NCBI RefSeq assembly: GCF_900114495.1
Contig: NZ_FOZI01000003.1
Coordinates: 372,001 to 436,000, forward strand
Length of the DNA stretch: 64,000 nucleotides
Origin: Dyella sp. OK004
Lineage (GTDB): Bacteria > Pseudomonadota > Gammaproteobacteria > Xanthomonadales > Rhodanobacteraceae
Direction of reading: 5' to 3'
Shown: positions 36,806 to 46,100 of the stretch, one piece after another
Layout: each line of letters starts with the position of its first letter
Numbering within the stretch: position 1 is the stretch's first letter
Notes under the pieces: model-generated
Database searches by the model: none
Seen by the model: the letters and a program-made list of their open reading frames with translations, nothing else
What the model was told of the DNA's origin: nothing
Position numbers and translations under genes: made by a program

Positions 36806-38224
36806 ATGGGACATCGAAAATACGAAAGCCCCCAACCCCGGGAGCCGGGATTCTTCAAACCCAGGCGACACAGGCCCGAGCAGGTGTCCACGGGGGCAGA
36901 CATCCTCCACCACGGAGGCATCGTCGCCGGCCCCTACGGCACGCCGGGCTACACGCACGGCAAAGGCGTATCGCCCGGCCCGCTCCGATCCGCGGAGGGG
37001 CGCAAGGCGAAAAGCCTGGAGGTGTCGGCGAAGCTGACCGCCGCCAACCCCATCAAGCGCCAGCCCATCACTATCACGCATCGCGAAGACGAGTATGGCT
37101 CGGGCGCGTTCTGGGATCACTACACCACGCGCAGCACCACCGGCCGCGCAACGGAGATCAGCCGTCATCCCGAGGTGACGCCGACCCTCGAAGCGCCTGG
37201 CATGAAGAAGCAAGGCAAGTTCAAGGGCGACTTGCCCGGTGGAAGCCCGTCGTCCCGCATAGGGGGTGGCAAGGGCTTGCTGATGATCACCGGCGGAAAC
37301 TACGGTCTGGATTCGGAAGCTCCGCGCAATCCCAGTCATGTGGTCTCGGGTAGCGCCAGCGAGCGCCATGGTCGCCGCGTTGCGCACGAGAAGGACCAGC
37401 TGAAGCAGGCTCAGCAGACCGGGCGGCCGGTACTTGGGATCTGCGGCGGTTCCTGGCGTGTACTGGAGTCTTATGGGGGAAGCACTCTCGGGGTGCAGCC
37501 GAAGACGCACCAGACCAAGAAAATGCCGTACCTCACCACCAAGGGTGTGGTGGCCAAGGTTGCCAAAGAGCATAGCCTGGAGGTAACGCCACACACCATG
37601 CTGTCCAGCGCGTTCAAGGACGATGCCGGGCATACGCCTGACCAGGTCAATACCGCGCATTGGGCGGTTGCGGAGGAGTCGCGCCCCGGCCGACTCAAAG
37701 GGACGCCCATGCTCGGCCCCGAACACAAGCCGTTGCTGACAGTGAGCGCGCGCGGCGGTACATCCGGCGATCCGCCCTACATCAACCGAACCAGCAAGCA
37801 GCATGCGCAAAGCGTCGAGGCCTTCGAGACTCGTCACGGCGCGCCGACGATGGGCATCCAGTGGCATCCAGAGGCCTATGGCGGAGATTTTCCAGCATCC
37901 CATATCCAGGCCAACAAGCGCTTGCTCAACTGGATGGCGCAAGCCGGCGACGCTTATGAGGCGCGCAGGGACATGACTACCCATTTCAGCGCGGCGGTTG
38001 ATCCACGGCGTTCCGCGCCCGCGAGCCTTGTTGGCAACCGGGCTTTTGCTGTGGCGCGAAAGAACGCGCAGAAGAGCCTCGGACGCGACGAGGCCGGCGC
38101 GATCGAAGCCCACCACGATGCGGCCTCGGAGTTGAGCCGGTGGGTGGGAACGAAACGCCTGCAGCCTGTCTACCTCGCCAAGAACAAGGCGTTCCAGATC
38201 GCCCGCAGTAACGCGAAGTTGTGA
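36806..38224 (+). CDS. Candidate T6SS effector with class I glutamine amidotransferase (C26-like) domain
   Basis: 472 residues, AGGAGG ribosome site at 36791. Residues about 165-385 hold a GATase1 fold: nucleophile elbow GRPVLGICGGS (C213) and the His-Glu pair in GIQWHPE (H354, E356), as in gamma-glutamyl-GABA hydrolases. The N-terminal 160 residues are unlike metabolic GATases and are rich in Gly/Pro/His. The last about 80 residues contain a duplicated NRAFAVARKNAQK / NKAFQIARSNAK motif. A metabolic enzyme is improbable here: it sits between nuclease-like and protease-like genes in the T6SS run. It may cleave or transfer gamma-glutamyl or glutamine side-chain amides in a target cell. Confidence 0.7.
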   Translation: MGHRKYESPQPREPGFFKPRRHRPEQVSTGADILHHGGIVAGPYGTPGYTHGKGVSPGPLRSAEGRKAKSLEVSAKLTAANPIKRQPITITHREDEYGSGAFWDHYTTRSTTGRATEISRHPEVTPTLEAPGMKKQGKFKGDLPGGSPSSRIGGGKGLLMITGGNYGLDSEAPRNPSHVVSGSASERHGRRVAHEKDQLKQAQQTGRPVLGICGGSWRVLESYGGSTLGVQPKTHQTKKMPYLTTKGVVAKVAKEHSLEVTPHTMLSSAFKDDAGHTPDQVNTAHWAVAEESRPGRLKGTPMLGPEHKPLLTVSARGGTSGDPPYINRTSKQHAQSVEAFETRHGAPTMGIQWHPEAYGGDFPASHIQANKRLLNWMAQAGDAYEARRDMTTHFSAAVDPRRSAPASLVGNRAFAVARKNAQKSLGRDEAGAIEAHHDAASELSRWVGTKRLQPVYLAKNKAFQIARSNAKL

Positions 38225-38315
38225 GAGGTACGCGCGCTGTCCATGACATGCGCGGATACCGCGGAAACATCACATTCACCGCTCGACCGATCATCGCCGC
38301 GCACAGGAGTCAGAC

Positions 38316-39392
38316 ATGCCCAAAGACAGTCTCAGAACCCGGGTGGCGAACAAATTCGCCGAAGCCAACCGCACCGGTGTCGCACCCAAGGTTAGCGGGC
38401 GCGAACAACGCTTGGTCGACGACGTCACGGCCAAGCTCGCCAAGGCCAACGAGACCGGCAACCGCGCGGAGATTCCCAAGCGCTGGACGCCGGTGGTGGC
38501 GCGCGTAGCGCGAACGCCGCAAGCCGGCTTCACGCCGGAATTGCTGCGGGCGCAGAAGCAGAAGCTCAAGCCGGTGGAGGAAGTGCGCGTGCATGGCGAG
38601 CTGAACAACGTGCACGTCAAGCGCGCAGCCGGCCAGGACGCAGGTTCGTTCGTGGATCTAGCCGCCGACGCGCGGAGTTCCATGCACAGGTTGATGAGCC
38701 AGCCAGTCGGCAACAGGATGATGAAAGAAATCGACGCGCGCGTTACGCAGAACCGTGCGCATGCCGGCGACCAAGCCAAGGTTTACATCCGATCGCTCAA
38801 GCCCGGCGATGCGTCGAACATGAATGCGCCACACGCAACGCCTGGTGTGGAAGAGGGCTATCGCTTCGACGGCAAGGAAGGGAAGGGCTGGGGTAGTGAG
38901 GTGCGCATTAACCCCAACGAGGCCACCGCCAATCGCTTCGTTGGCCTTGGCCACGAAATGGTGCACGCGCACAGGTTGGCCTACGGAAAAGCCGTCGGCG
39001 TACCGCAGCTCAACCAGGCCAACCACCCGCTGTTTACCAATCCGACGTCGCAGGGCGCCAACGTCGAGCGTGGCCAGAACGTCGCATTCGGCAAGCATCT
39101 GATGGAGGTAGTCCAGACCACTAACCATCTGCAGGAGGAGTTCGAGACTGTCGGCCTGAGCAAGACGCCACGCGGTGCGTTCAACCCGAGCGAGAACATG
39201 CTGCGTGCCGAGCACGGGTTACCAGCGCGCACCGATTACTCGAAGACCAAGCCGGGCCAAATGAGCGAAACCGTCGCGAAGGTCGACGAGTTGTTCGACA
39301 AGCGCTCCGGCGTGACCAAGGCCTGGCACAGCCTCTCAGGCGGCAAGCCACCGACGCCGGTGAGCGACATGATCAAGCGCTACAAGGATTGA
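38316..39392 (+). CDS. Candidate T6SS effector, M91-type zinc metalloprotease (NleD/HopH1-like)
   Basis: 358 residues with an ACAGGAG site. The zinc motif is GHEMVHAHR (H213, E214, H217), and a downstream EEFETVG block (E274-G280) supplies the third ligand, the arrangement seen in M91 effectors such as NleD and HopH1. The N-terminal 60 residues contain a duplicated helix (VANKFAEANRTG, VTAKLAKANETG). No signal peptide. Known M91 proteins are injected effectors that cut host kinases, so the T6SS location fits delivery into eukaryotic or bacterial targets. Target unknown. Confidence 0.8.
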   Translation: MPKDSLRTRVANKFAEANRTGVAPKVSGREQRLVDDVTAKLAKANETGNRAEIPKRWTPVVARVARTPQAGFTPELLRAQKQKLKPVEEVRVHGELNNVHVKRAAGQDAGSFVDLAADARSSMHRLMSQPVGNRMMKEIDARVTQNRAHAGDQAKVYIRSLKPGDASNMNAPHATPGVEEGYRFDGKEGKGWGSEVRINPNEATANRFVGLGHEMVHAHRLAYGKAVGVPQLNQANHPLFTNPTSQGANVERGQNVAFGKHLMEVVQTTNHLQEEFETVGLSKTPRGAFNPSENMLRAEHGLPARTDYSKTKPGQMSETVAKVDELFDKRSGVTKAWHSLSGGKPPTPVSDMIKRYKD

Positions 39393-39440
39393 GGACTACG
39401 GCTCTCAATCGTTTCAATCGTCATCGTCGGGGACATTTCT

Positions 39441-40364
39441 ATGCCCAAGATTAAAGGCAGTACTTCCTGGGACAATGCGATCGCGCCGCACGTGAAGGGG
39501 AGTGGCGCTTCACAGGCGGGCTTCCAGTCCAAGAAGGGTATCAAGACGGTCGCGCCTAGAAGCTACAGCGCTAACCGCGAGAGGCAGCTGTTCCGCCATA
39601 TTTCCACGCGGCTGTATTTCCACGCCAAGAACAAGGCGAAAAAGAAGGGTCTCGACAACCCGGTGGAAATCCAGATGATGCGCGCCGGCACCAATGTCTT
39701 CATTGGCAGCAACGAGGACGACACCGCGCACACCATCCACAAGACGCTCTCCTATCAGGACACCACGCGCAAAGCTTTGGTGGACAAGAGCTACTTTGCC
39801 ACCAAGAAATCCGCCGGCGGACGCATCACCAGCCGGCATGCCAGCAAGCTGGAGTCCCGCATGTTCGACAAGAGCGGGCAGAAGAAGTGGGTGAAGGGCG
39901 GCAAGGGCGTGGATGCGGCTTCGCGCACGGCAGCGGCGTACTCCGCCAATCTGCTGCGCGACAAGGAGCCGGAGTTCCTCGACATGACGGACAAGAAGGC
40001 CGTGAAGCAGGCCTTCAAAAGCAAGGGTAAGGTCTTCATCGTACACAGCGACCGTACCCAGGAGGGGCGCCATGTCGAGGAGAAATTCATGGACCTGCTG
40101 GAGACCGGTGGGCATAAGACACGCGCTGTCATCGGAGGCAAGATGCGCCCCTGCCTGACCTGTTCCGGCCGTATGAGCCATACCAAATCCGAAGGGCACG
40201 ACGTGGATTTCGGCAACGAACCGGGCAAGATCTGGAAGAGCCGCTACGAATCCCAGCCCAAGGAAGTGCGCAAGTCGACGGCCAAGCTCGCGCAGACCAA
40301 GCACACGTTCAAATCGAAGGCAGGGTTTGGTTACGACGCGGAGTCGGATTCGGATAGCGATTGA
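39441..40364 (+). CDS. Candidate T6SS effector, cytidine-deaminase-fold toxin
   Basis: 307 residues. The C-terminal third shows a deaminase zinc site: H211-V-E213 in GRHVEEKF and PCLTC (C238, C241) 25 residues later, preceded by a FIVHSD strand, the standard HxE...PCxxC plan. The N-terminal 200 residues are basic and unlike housekeeping cytidine deaminases, and the protein ends in an acidic ESDSDSD tail. Deaminase-fold toxins of contact-dependent systems (DddA, SsdA) edit DNA or RNA cytosines. This one is not fused to Rhs or VgrG and would need an adaptor. Substrate (DNA, RNA, nucleotide, other) is unknown. Confidence 0.75.
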   Translation: MPKIKGSTSWDNAIAPHVKGSGASQAGFQSKKGIKTVAPRSYSANRERQLFRHISTRLYFHAKNKAKKKGLDNPVEIQMMRAGTNVFIGSNEDDTAHTIHKTLSYQDTTRKALVDKSYFATKKSAGGRITSRHASKLESRMFDKSGQKKWVKGGKGVDAASRTAAAYSANLLRDKEPEFLDMTDKKAVKQAFKSKGKVFIVHSDRTQEGRHVEEKFMDLLETGGHKTRAVIGGKMRPCLTCSGRMSHTKSEGHDVDFGNEPGKIWKSRYESQPKEVRKSTAKLAQTKHTFKSKAGFGYDAESDSDSD

Positions 40365-40384
40365 GCTGTTCTTTTCGCGCGCAC

Positions 40385-40401
40385 ATAACCTCCCAGGTTA
40401 T
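40385..40401 (+). terminator. Small perfect hairpin at the end of the effector run
   Basis: ATAACCT (40385-40391), CCC, AGGTTAT (40395-40401) lies 20 bases after the deaminase-like gene. No U tract follows, so it may be a weak terminator or an operator. Confidence 0.35.
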
Positions 40402-40459
40402 TGCTTCGCCAGATTTCATGGCTACGTTATGTGCAAGCACATTGGGCATGGGAGGGAAT

Positions 40460-40912
40460 ATGCAGCTGTCATTTTGGCATTGGGCGATTTGCGCTGCATT
40501 GATCGCAGCTCCGGTACAGGCTGGGCAAGAGGTTGGTGACTACAGAAGTTTGCCAAAGGATCTTGCCGCCGCCGCGACGGCCTATGATCTCGCGCAATTC
40601 AAATCCAATCGGCCCGAACTCGAGCGGCTCCTGGCCGACGACTACACGCTGGCGGGCTCAAGCGGCAAGAACCAGACGAAGGCGGAATACATCGCCGATG
40701 CGGTGGCTCCGGGAAGCAAGACCAGCTATGTCGCCATCAGCCAGCAGGTAACCAAGGTTTGGCCGGGCGGTGCTGTGCTCGGCGGGATGGTCGATGCCAA
40801 GGGCTACAACCACGGCAAGGCATTTTCGATTCGCGCCCGCTTCGTCGATGTCTGGGCGAAACGCAACGGCCAGTGGCAGGTGATCTTCACGCAGGTCAAT
40901 GAGGCTCCGTGA
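40460..40912 (+). CDS. Exported NTF2-like (DUF4440 / SnoaL-type) protein
   Basis: 150 residues from the ATG preceded by GGGAGGGAAT; longer in-frame starts exist but lack a signal peptide. The signal peptide (MQLSFWHWAICAALIAAPVQA) is followed by the NTF2-like cone pattern (FKSNRPELERLLADDYTLAGSSGKNQTKAEYIADA, RARFVDVWAKRNGQWQVIFTQVN). Such domains are usually ligand-binding or catalytic periplasmic proteins; NTF2-fold immunity proteins are also known. It could be a periplasmic protector linked to the effector run or an unrelated neighbour. Confidence 0.75.
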   Translation: MQLSFWHWAICAALIAAPVQAGQEVGDYRSLPKDLAAAATAYDLAQFKSNRPELERLLADDYTLAGSSGKNQTKAEYIADAVAPGSKTSYVAISQQVTKVWPGGAVLGGMVDAKGYNHGKAFSIRARFVDVWAKRNGQWQVIFTQVNEAP

Positions 40913-41240
40913 GCGCAGGTGCCGTAGTGCCGGAACATGATGACGTTTACCAGTGCACAACGAAGCTAAGGCAAAACATTTAGATCCAGCCTGAGGGAAC
41001 TCACTCTCGGGAGCGGTGGCGTACATCTTGGCTGGTGCCAATAACGTCACTCGCGCAAAGTGATCAGGGAGCGCTATCGCGGGTGCCGTTTGCCATGCGC
41101 AGGATGTCGCTCATCCCACGCCAGAGGCTCTTCGTCACTTCGTTCTTGCTCCCCTGGACGTCCCTTGTGAAAGTGAGACGGCAACGCGCAGGTCTTGTTG
41201 TCGATCTTCTTTCTCAACGCTGATCCAAGGCAAGACACAC
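40913..41240. other. Intergenic region, no gene seen
   Basis: 328 bases between the NTF2-like and PD40 genes. I find no ORF with a credible start, no RNA gene and no strong hairpin. It probably holds the PD40 gene promoter. Confidence 0.4.
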
Positions 41241-42206
41241 ATGTCAAATCGCTCATTGGATCTGGACGTCCTGCGCAACCTTCCCATCGCAGGCATCTTC
41301 TTCTGCTTCTTCTTAGCGCTGAGCTCTTTGCCAGCGGTGGCAGCAACGCTACCCGGGCAAACGGAATCGACGGCTAAAGCCACTCCGGCGCCGACCCTTT
41401 TTCAGCCCGAGGCCGTATGGCCAGGCGGCGATGATTCAGCGCCTGCCTTCATGCCCGATGGCAGGACCGTGTTCTTCACTCATAGGGATGTCGCCATCAC
41501 GATCATGATGTCCACGTTGCATAACGGCATCTGGTCCAAGCCCAAAGTTGCGCCGTTCTCGGGCAAGTGGCGCGACATCGAACCCGCCATGGCGCCGGAC
41601 GGCTCCTACCTGGTCTTTGTCTCTAACCGACCAATGAAGGCAGGCGGTGCGCCCCTGACCGGCTATTTTGGCGGGCAATCGCGACCGGGCGCGGGCGGCA
41701 ATATATGGCGGGTCGACCGCAAGGGTGATGGCTGGAGCGAACCAGTGCGGCTCCCTGACATCATCAACAGCCATTCGGCGATCTATTCGCCTGCCGTCGC
41801 CGGTGATGGCAGCATCTACTTCAATCAGCCGGACCCCGTGACCAGGAAGAGTCATGTTTACCGCGCGCAAGCCAAGAGTGATGGCTTCGAGGCACCCATC
41901 CCGCTATCGATCAGCGACGGAACCCATCCGGGCTACGACGTGGCCGTAGCCCCCGACGAATCGTTTCTCATCTTCTCCGCCAGTCGTGTGCCGGCAGCGA
42001 AGGACCAGTCGTTGCTGTTCGTCGCTTTCAGGCAAAACGGCAAGTGGACTGAGCCACAAGCGCTCGAGCCACACCTTGAGGGACTCGAGTCCCGGCTCAG
42101 TCCTGACCTCAAGACTCTCTATTTCGAAGCGGATGAAGCTTCCGGGGCAAAGACGCATGGCCGGATCTTTCAGGTCCCGTTACATGCATACGTCCCTTCA
42201 CACTGA
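41241..42206 (+). CDS. Exported PD40 (TolB-like) beta-propeller protein
   Basis: 321 residues. An N-terminal hydrophobic signal (IAGIFFCFFLALSSLPAVAA) is followed by repeated WD40-like/PD40 blades: SAPAFMPDGRTVFFTHR, IEPAMAPDGSYLVFVSNR, SPAVAGDGSIYFNQ, VAVAPDESFLIFSASR, SRLSPDLKTLYFEADE. Each carries the SPDG-type turn. These propellers act as periplasmic binding scaffolds; no catalytic domain is fused. No clear link to the T6SS or PKS genes. Confidence 0.8.
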   Translation: MSNRSLDLDVLRNLPIAGIFFCFFLALSSLPAVAATLPGQTESTAKATPAPTLFQPEAVWPGGDDSAPAFMPDGRTVFFTHRDVAITIMMSTLHNGIWSKPKVAPFSGKWRDIEPAMAPDGSYLVFVSNRPMKAGGAPLTGYFGGQSRPGAGGNIWRVDRKGDGWSEPVRLPDIINSHSAIYSPAVAGDGSIYFNQPDPVTRKSHVYRAQAKSDGFEAPIPLSISDGTHPGYDVAVAPDESFLIFSASRVPAAKDQSLLFVAFRQNGKWTEPQALEPHLEGLESRLSPDLKTLYFEADEASGAKTHGRIFQVPLHAYVPSH

Positions 42207-42371
42207 GAGCGGTGCGCTCACGCTTGGTGTTAATCCCTTGGTCCTTGGCAGACTCCCAGCGTGGAGTTGAGCAACACGTCTCAGTTTCTGCATGGGGTGA
42301 TGCCGTCGAGCAACGTGGTCGGAACTACCCGTGCCACCGGGTAACAACAAATCATCATTTATAAGTGGCTC

Positions 42372-42406
42372 GATGCGCCATGGATTTCCCTATGCGCCAC
42401 GGATTT
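42372..42406 (+). repeat. Tandem direct repeat KATGCGCCAYGGATTT in the PKS leader region
   Basis: GATGCGCCATGGATTT (42372-42387) and TATGCGCCACGGATTT (42391-42406), 19 bases apart with two differences, lie in the AT-richer 570-base gap before the mbtH-like gene. They could be binding sites for a cluster regulator. Nothing else is supported in 42207-42778. Confidence 0.35.
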
Positions 42407-42778
42407 AAAGTTCGCAAATCAATTCAATGAATTAGTGAGTCTCAGCGGGCGCGACTCTCGGTAGCAATATCAAGTTGGCACCGAGTTCGCATTTCGACTC
42501 AGGCGCCGCGCACTGGCACTAGCAATTTCATCCGGGGCGACGCATCGGGTGGTTTTTCGGTCGAATGCCCGAAACCACAAGAACTTGCGGCTTGCAAAGT
42601 CGGATGCATTGTTTAAAGAATCTATGAGGGAGGGGGTATCTCGGGCGTTCTGTTCGCCGCACGTGGAAGTGCGAGCACTTAGTGCCAGCCCCGTCGTAAC
42701 AGCCATCGTTTTCCAAGGATTTGACACGCCGCTCGCGCTTTCGCGAAACGGCGTCCCTCAGTTTTTACAGGAGTACGC

Positions 42779-42988
42779 ATGTCTACCGGTTCGCGCTCGT
42801 CGGAAACGTTGTACGAAGTGGTGGTCAACCGGGATGGTCAGTATTCGACCTGGCCGGTGTTCAAGGTATTGCCGCAAGGGTGGGCCAAGGCGGGCAAGCA
42901 AGGGGCTAAGGCAGCTTGCCTCGAATTCATTGGCACCGCGTGGACTGACATGCGTCCGACATCACTCGGCGCTAGCGTGCGCCGTTAG
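42779..42988 (+). CDS. MbtH-like protein
   Basis: 69 residues, ribosome site CAGGAG eight bases before the ATG. It carries the family signature: LYEVVVNRDGQYSTWP, LPQGW, then CLEFIGTAWTDMRPTSL. MbtH-like proteins bind and activate NRPS adenylation domains as cofactors. No adenylation domain is in the window, so the partner NRPS module should be further downstream in this PKS cluster or elsewhere. It is the first gene of the cluster by position, 151 bases before the AT-ER gene. Confidence 0.88.
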   Translation: MSTGSRSSETLYEVVVNRDGQYSTWPVFKVLPQGWAKAGKQGAKAACLEFIGTAWTDMRPTSLGASVRR

Positions 42989-43139
42989 CGTCGCCGAACG
43001 TTTCGCGTTGCGTTCCGGATGACCCCGTCGCGGGTCGTCCATATGCCCCTGAGGGGAGGGGAGTTGGCTGCAGGGTCAGCCATGGATTCCGGATCCACTC
43101 GGTCGTATCGACGACCGGGATGCGGAGCCATGAGCCAGT

Positions 43140-46100
43140 ATGGATGCATCGCTCGTGAAAACCGTTCTTTCGTTTGCAGGACAGGGGTCTCATCACGTTG
43201 GGATGGGGCGTGAATTGTTTGAAGGCGACGCATGCTTCCGCGCGAGCATGCAGCACGCCGACCGCCTCGTGCGCGAGCGCTGCGGCGAATCCGTGCTGGC
43301 GGTGCTGTACGCAGAAGGCGGCAGCGCGAACGTTCCGCTGACGCGCCTGCTGCACAGCCATGTCGCCATCTTCATGGTGGAGTACGCGCTCGCGATGTCG
43401 CTGCTCGAGCGCGGCCTGCGCTTCGATCTAGTGTTGGGCGCGAGCCTGGGAACCTACGCCGCAGCTGCCGTGGCGGGATACATCGACGCGGACGCCGCGC
43501 TGCTGGCGGTGATCGAGCAGGCGCTCGCCGTCGAAGCGCATGCCGAAGCGGGGCGCATGATCGCGGTGGTGGGCGAGCCGGGGCGTTACCTCGATGCCGA
43601 ACTGCTTGCCCTATGCGAAGTCGGCGCGCGTCACTTCGCCACGCATGCCGTGCTTTCACTGCCAGAGGCCAACGGCGCGGCCGTGGAATATCTGCTGCGC
43701 CGTCGCGGTATGGCATTTCAGGAGCTGCCGGTTGCGTTTCCCTTCCACTCCCGCTGGATCGATGCGGCGCGGACGCCGTACGAGGCATTCCTGCGGAGCT
43801 TGACCACGAAGGCCGGTCGCGTGCCCATCGCCTGCTGCGCGGCAAGGGATGTACTGCACGACTTTCCGTCCGGCCATTTCTGGTCCGTCGTGCGCGATCC
43901 CATCCGCCTGCCGGAAACGCTGGCGGCGATCGGTGCGCCGGAAGGTTATCGCTACGTCGACGTCAGTCCCGCCGGGACGATGGCGACGCTCTTGAAGTAC
44001 GCGTTGCCGGAGGGAACGGACGTCCGTTCGATCGTGTCGCCCTCCGGCGGCGATCTCGCACGACTCGATGCATTGGCGGCACCGCGAACGGCCACGCGGC
44101 CGGTGCGGAATGGACAGGTACGTAATGGACAACTACCGGAGTCACGCAGCATGAAGGCAGTCATCTTTCCAGGTCAGGGTTCCCAGTTCAAAGGTATGGG
44201 CAAGGAGCTGTTCCCGCTCTTTCCTGAGCAGGTGAGGAGCGCTTCGGAGGTTCTCGGCTATTCGGTGGAAGACCTCTGCCTCAACGACCGCGAGGGCCTG
44301 CTGTCCAAGACCCAGTACACGCAGCCCGCCTTGTATGTGGTCAACGCGCTGCATTACTACCGGGCGCAGGCAACCCAGGAGGAGGGCGGCAACGCGAAGG
44401 CCCCCATGTTCTTCGCCGGCCACAGCCTCGGCGAGTACAACGCCCTGCATGCGGCGGGCGTGTTCTCCTTCGAGACGGGCCTGCGCCTGGTCCAGAAGCG
44501 CGGTGAGCTGATGGGACGCGCGAGCGGCGGCGGCATGGCCGCAGTGCTGGGCATTTCGGCGCAGGAGATCCGCGGCATGCTTGATGAGCATCGCCTCGAT
44601 GGCATCGACATCGCCAACCTCAACACGCCGACGCAGACGGTGATCGCGGGCGACCACGAAGCGCTCGCCGCGGCGGCGCAACTGTTCTCGAAGATGAACC
44701 TGCGCTACGTGCCATTGAACGTCAGCGCGCCCTTCCATTCGCGGCACATGCAACCGGTGCAGGCGGAGTTTGCGCAGTTCCTGCGCGGGTTTTCCTTCGA
44801 GGCACCCAAGGCCACCGTGATCGCCAACGCGACCGCGCGACCGTACGACGGCAGCCGCATCGCCGACACGCTGGCCCGGCAGATCGCGAACCCCGTGCAT
44901 TGGGTGGACTCCATCCGCTATGTGATGGGCAAGGGCGAGGTCGAGTTCCAGGAGTTGGGTGCCACGATCCTGTCGAGGATGGTGAACGAGATACGCAGCA
45001 CGCAGACGCCGATCTTTGACGAAGCGGAGTTCGATGACGAGGAAGACGACTCGATCGCCATAGCCATACCTTCCGTCGTACCCCGCGCGGATGGCAGCGG
45101 AATCCAAGTGGAGACCATCGCTACGAAACATGGCGCAACCTCCGCAATCGAGGCTGCCTCTCTCGGCAGCGCCGTGTTCCGTCGCCGCCACGGCGTGCGC
45201 TATGCCTACATGACAGGCGCGATGTACCGGGGCGTCGCCTCGGCCGAGCTGGTCGTGCGGATGGGCAAGGCCGGTTTCCTCAGTTTCTTCGGCGCCGGTG
45301 GCCTGTCGCCGGCGAAGATCGAGGCGGCCATCGTGCGCATTCAGGCGGAGCTGAACGCGGGGCAGCCCTATGGCATGAACCTGCTGGCGAACTACGAGTA
45401 CCCCGCGCAGGAAGAGGCGGTAGTCGAGCTCTACCTGCGCTACGGCATCCGCAACGTCGAGGCCGCCGCGTTCATGCAGATGACGCCCGCTCTGGTGCGC
45501 TTCCGCCTGCAGGGGCTGCAGCGCAACGCGCAAGGCGAGCTGGTCTGCACGCACCGCGTGATCGCCAAGGTGTCGCGCCCTGAAGTCGCGCGTGCTTTTA
45601 TGAGTCCGCCGCCGAAAGCGATCGTCGACCGTCTGCTCGAGCGCGGCCTGGTCACGGCGGAACAGGCGGCCTGGTCGAAGTCGATTCCGATGAGCCACGA
45701 CGTCTGCGTCGAGGCCGATTCCGGCGGTCATACGGACGGTGGCATCGCGGCGGTGATGCTGCCGCCGCTGCTGCGGCTGCGCGACGAACTGCAGGCCGAG
45801 AACGCCTACGCCGAACCGATCTGCATGGGCCTGGCCGGCGGCATCGGCGGCCCCGAAGCCGCCGCCGCAGCCTTCCTGCTCGGCGCCGATTTCATCGCGA
45901 CCGGCTCGATCAATCAGTGCACGGTGGAATCGGGCATGAGCGCCGACGGCAAGGCGCTGCTGCAGGCGATGGACATCCAGGACACCGAGTACGCGCCGGC
46001 GGGCGACATGTTCGAGATTGGCGCGCAGGTGCAGGTGCTGAAGAAGTCGGTGTTCTTTCCGGCGCGGGCGAACAAGCTGCTGTCGCTCTATCGCCACCAC

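Noticed and set aside
36806-38224. Metabolic gamma-glutamyl-GABA hydrolase
   Set aside because: Although the GATase triad is intact, the long N- and C-terminal extensions and the location inside an effector run do not fit a housekeeping role.
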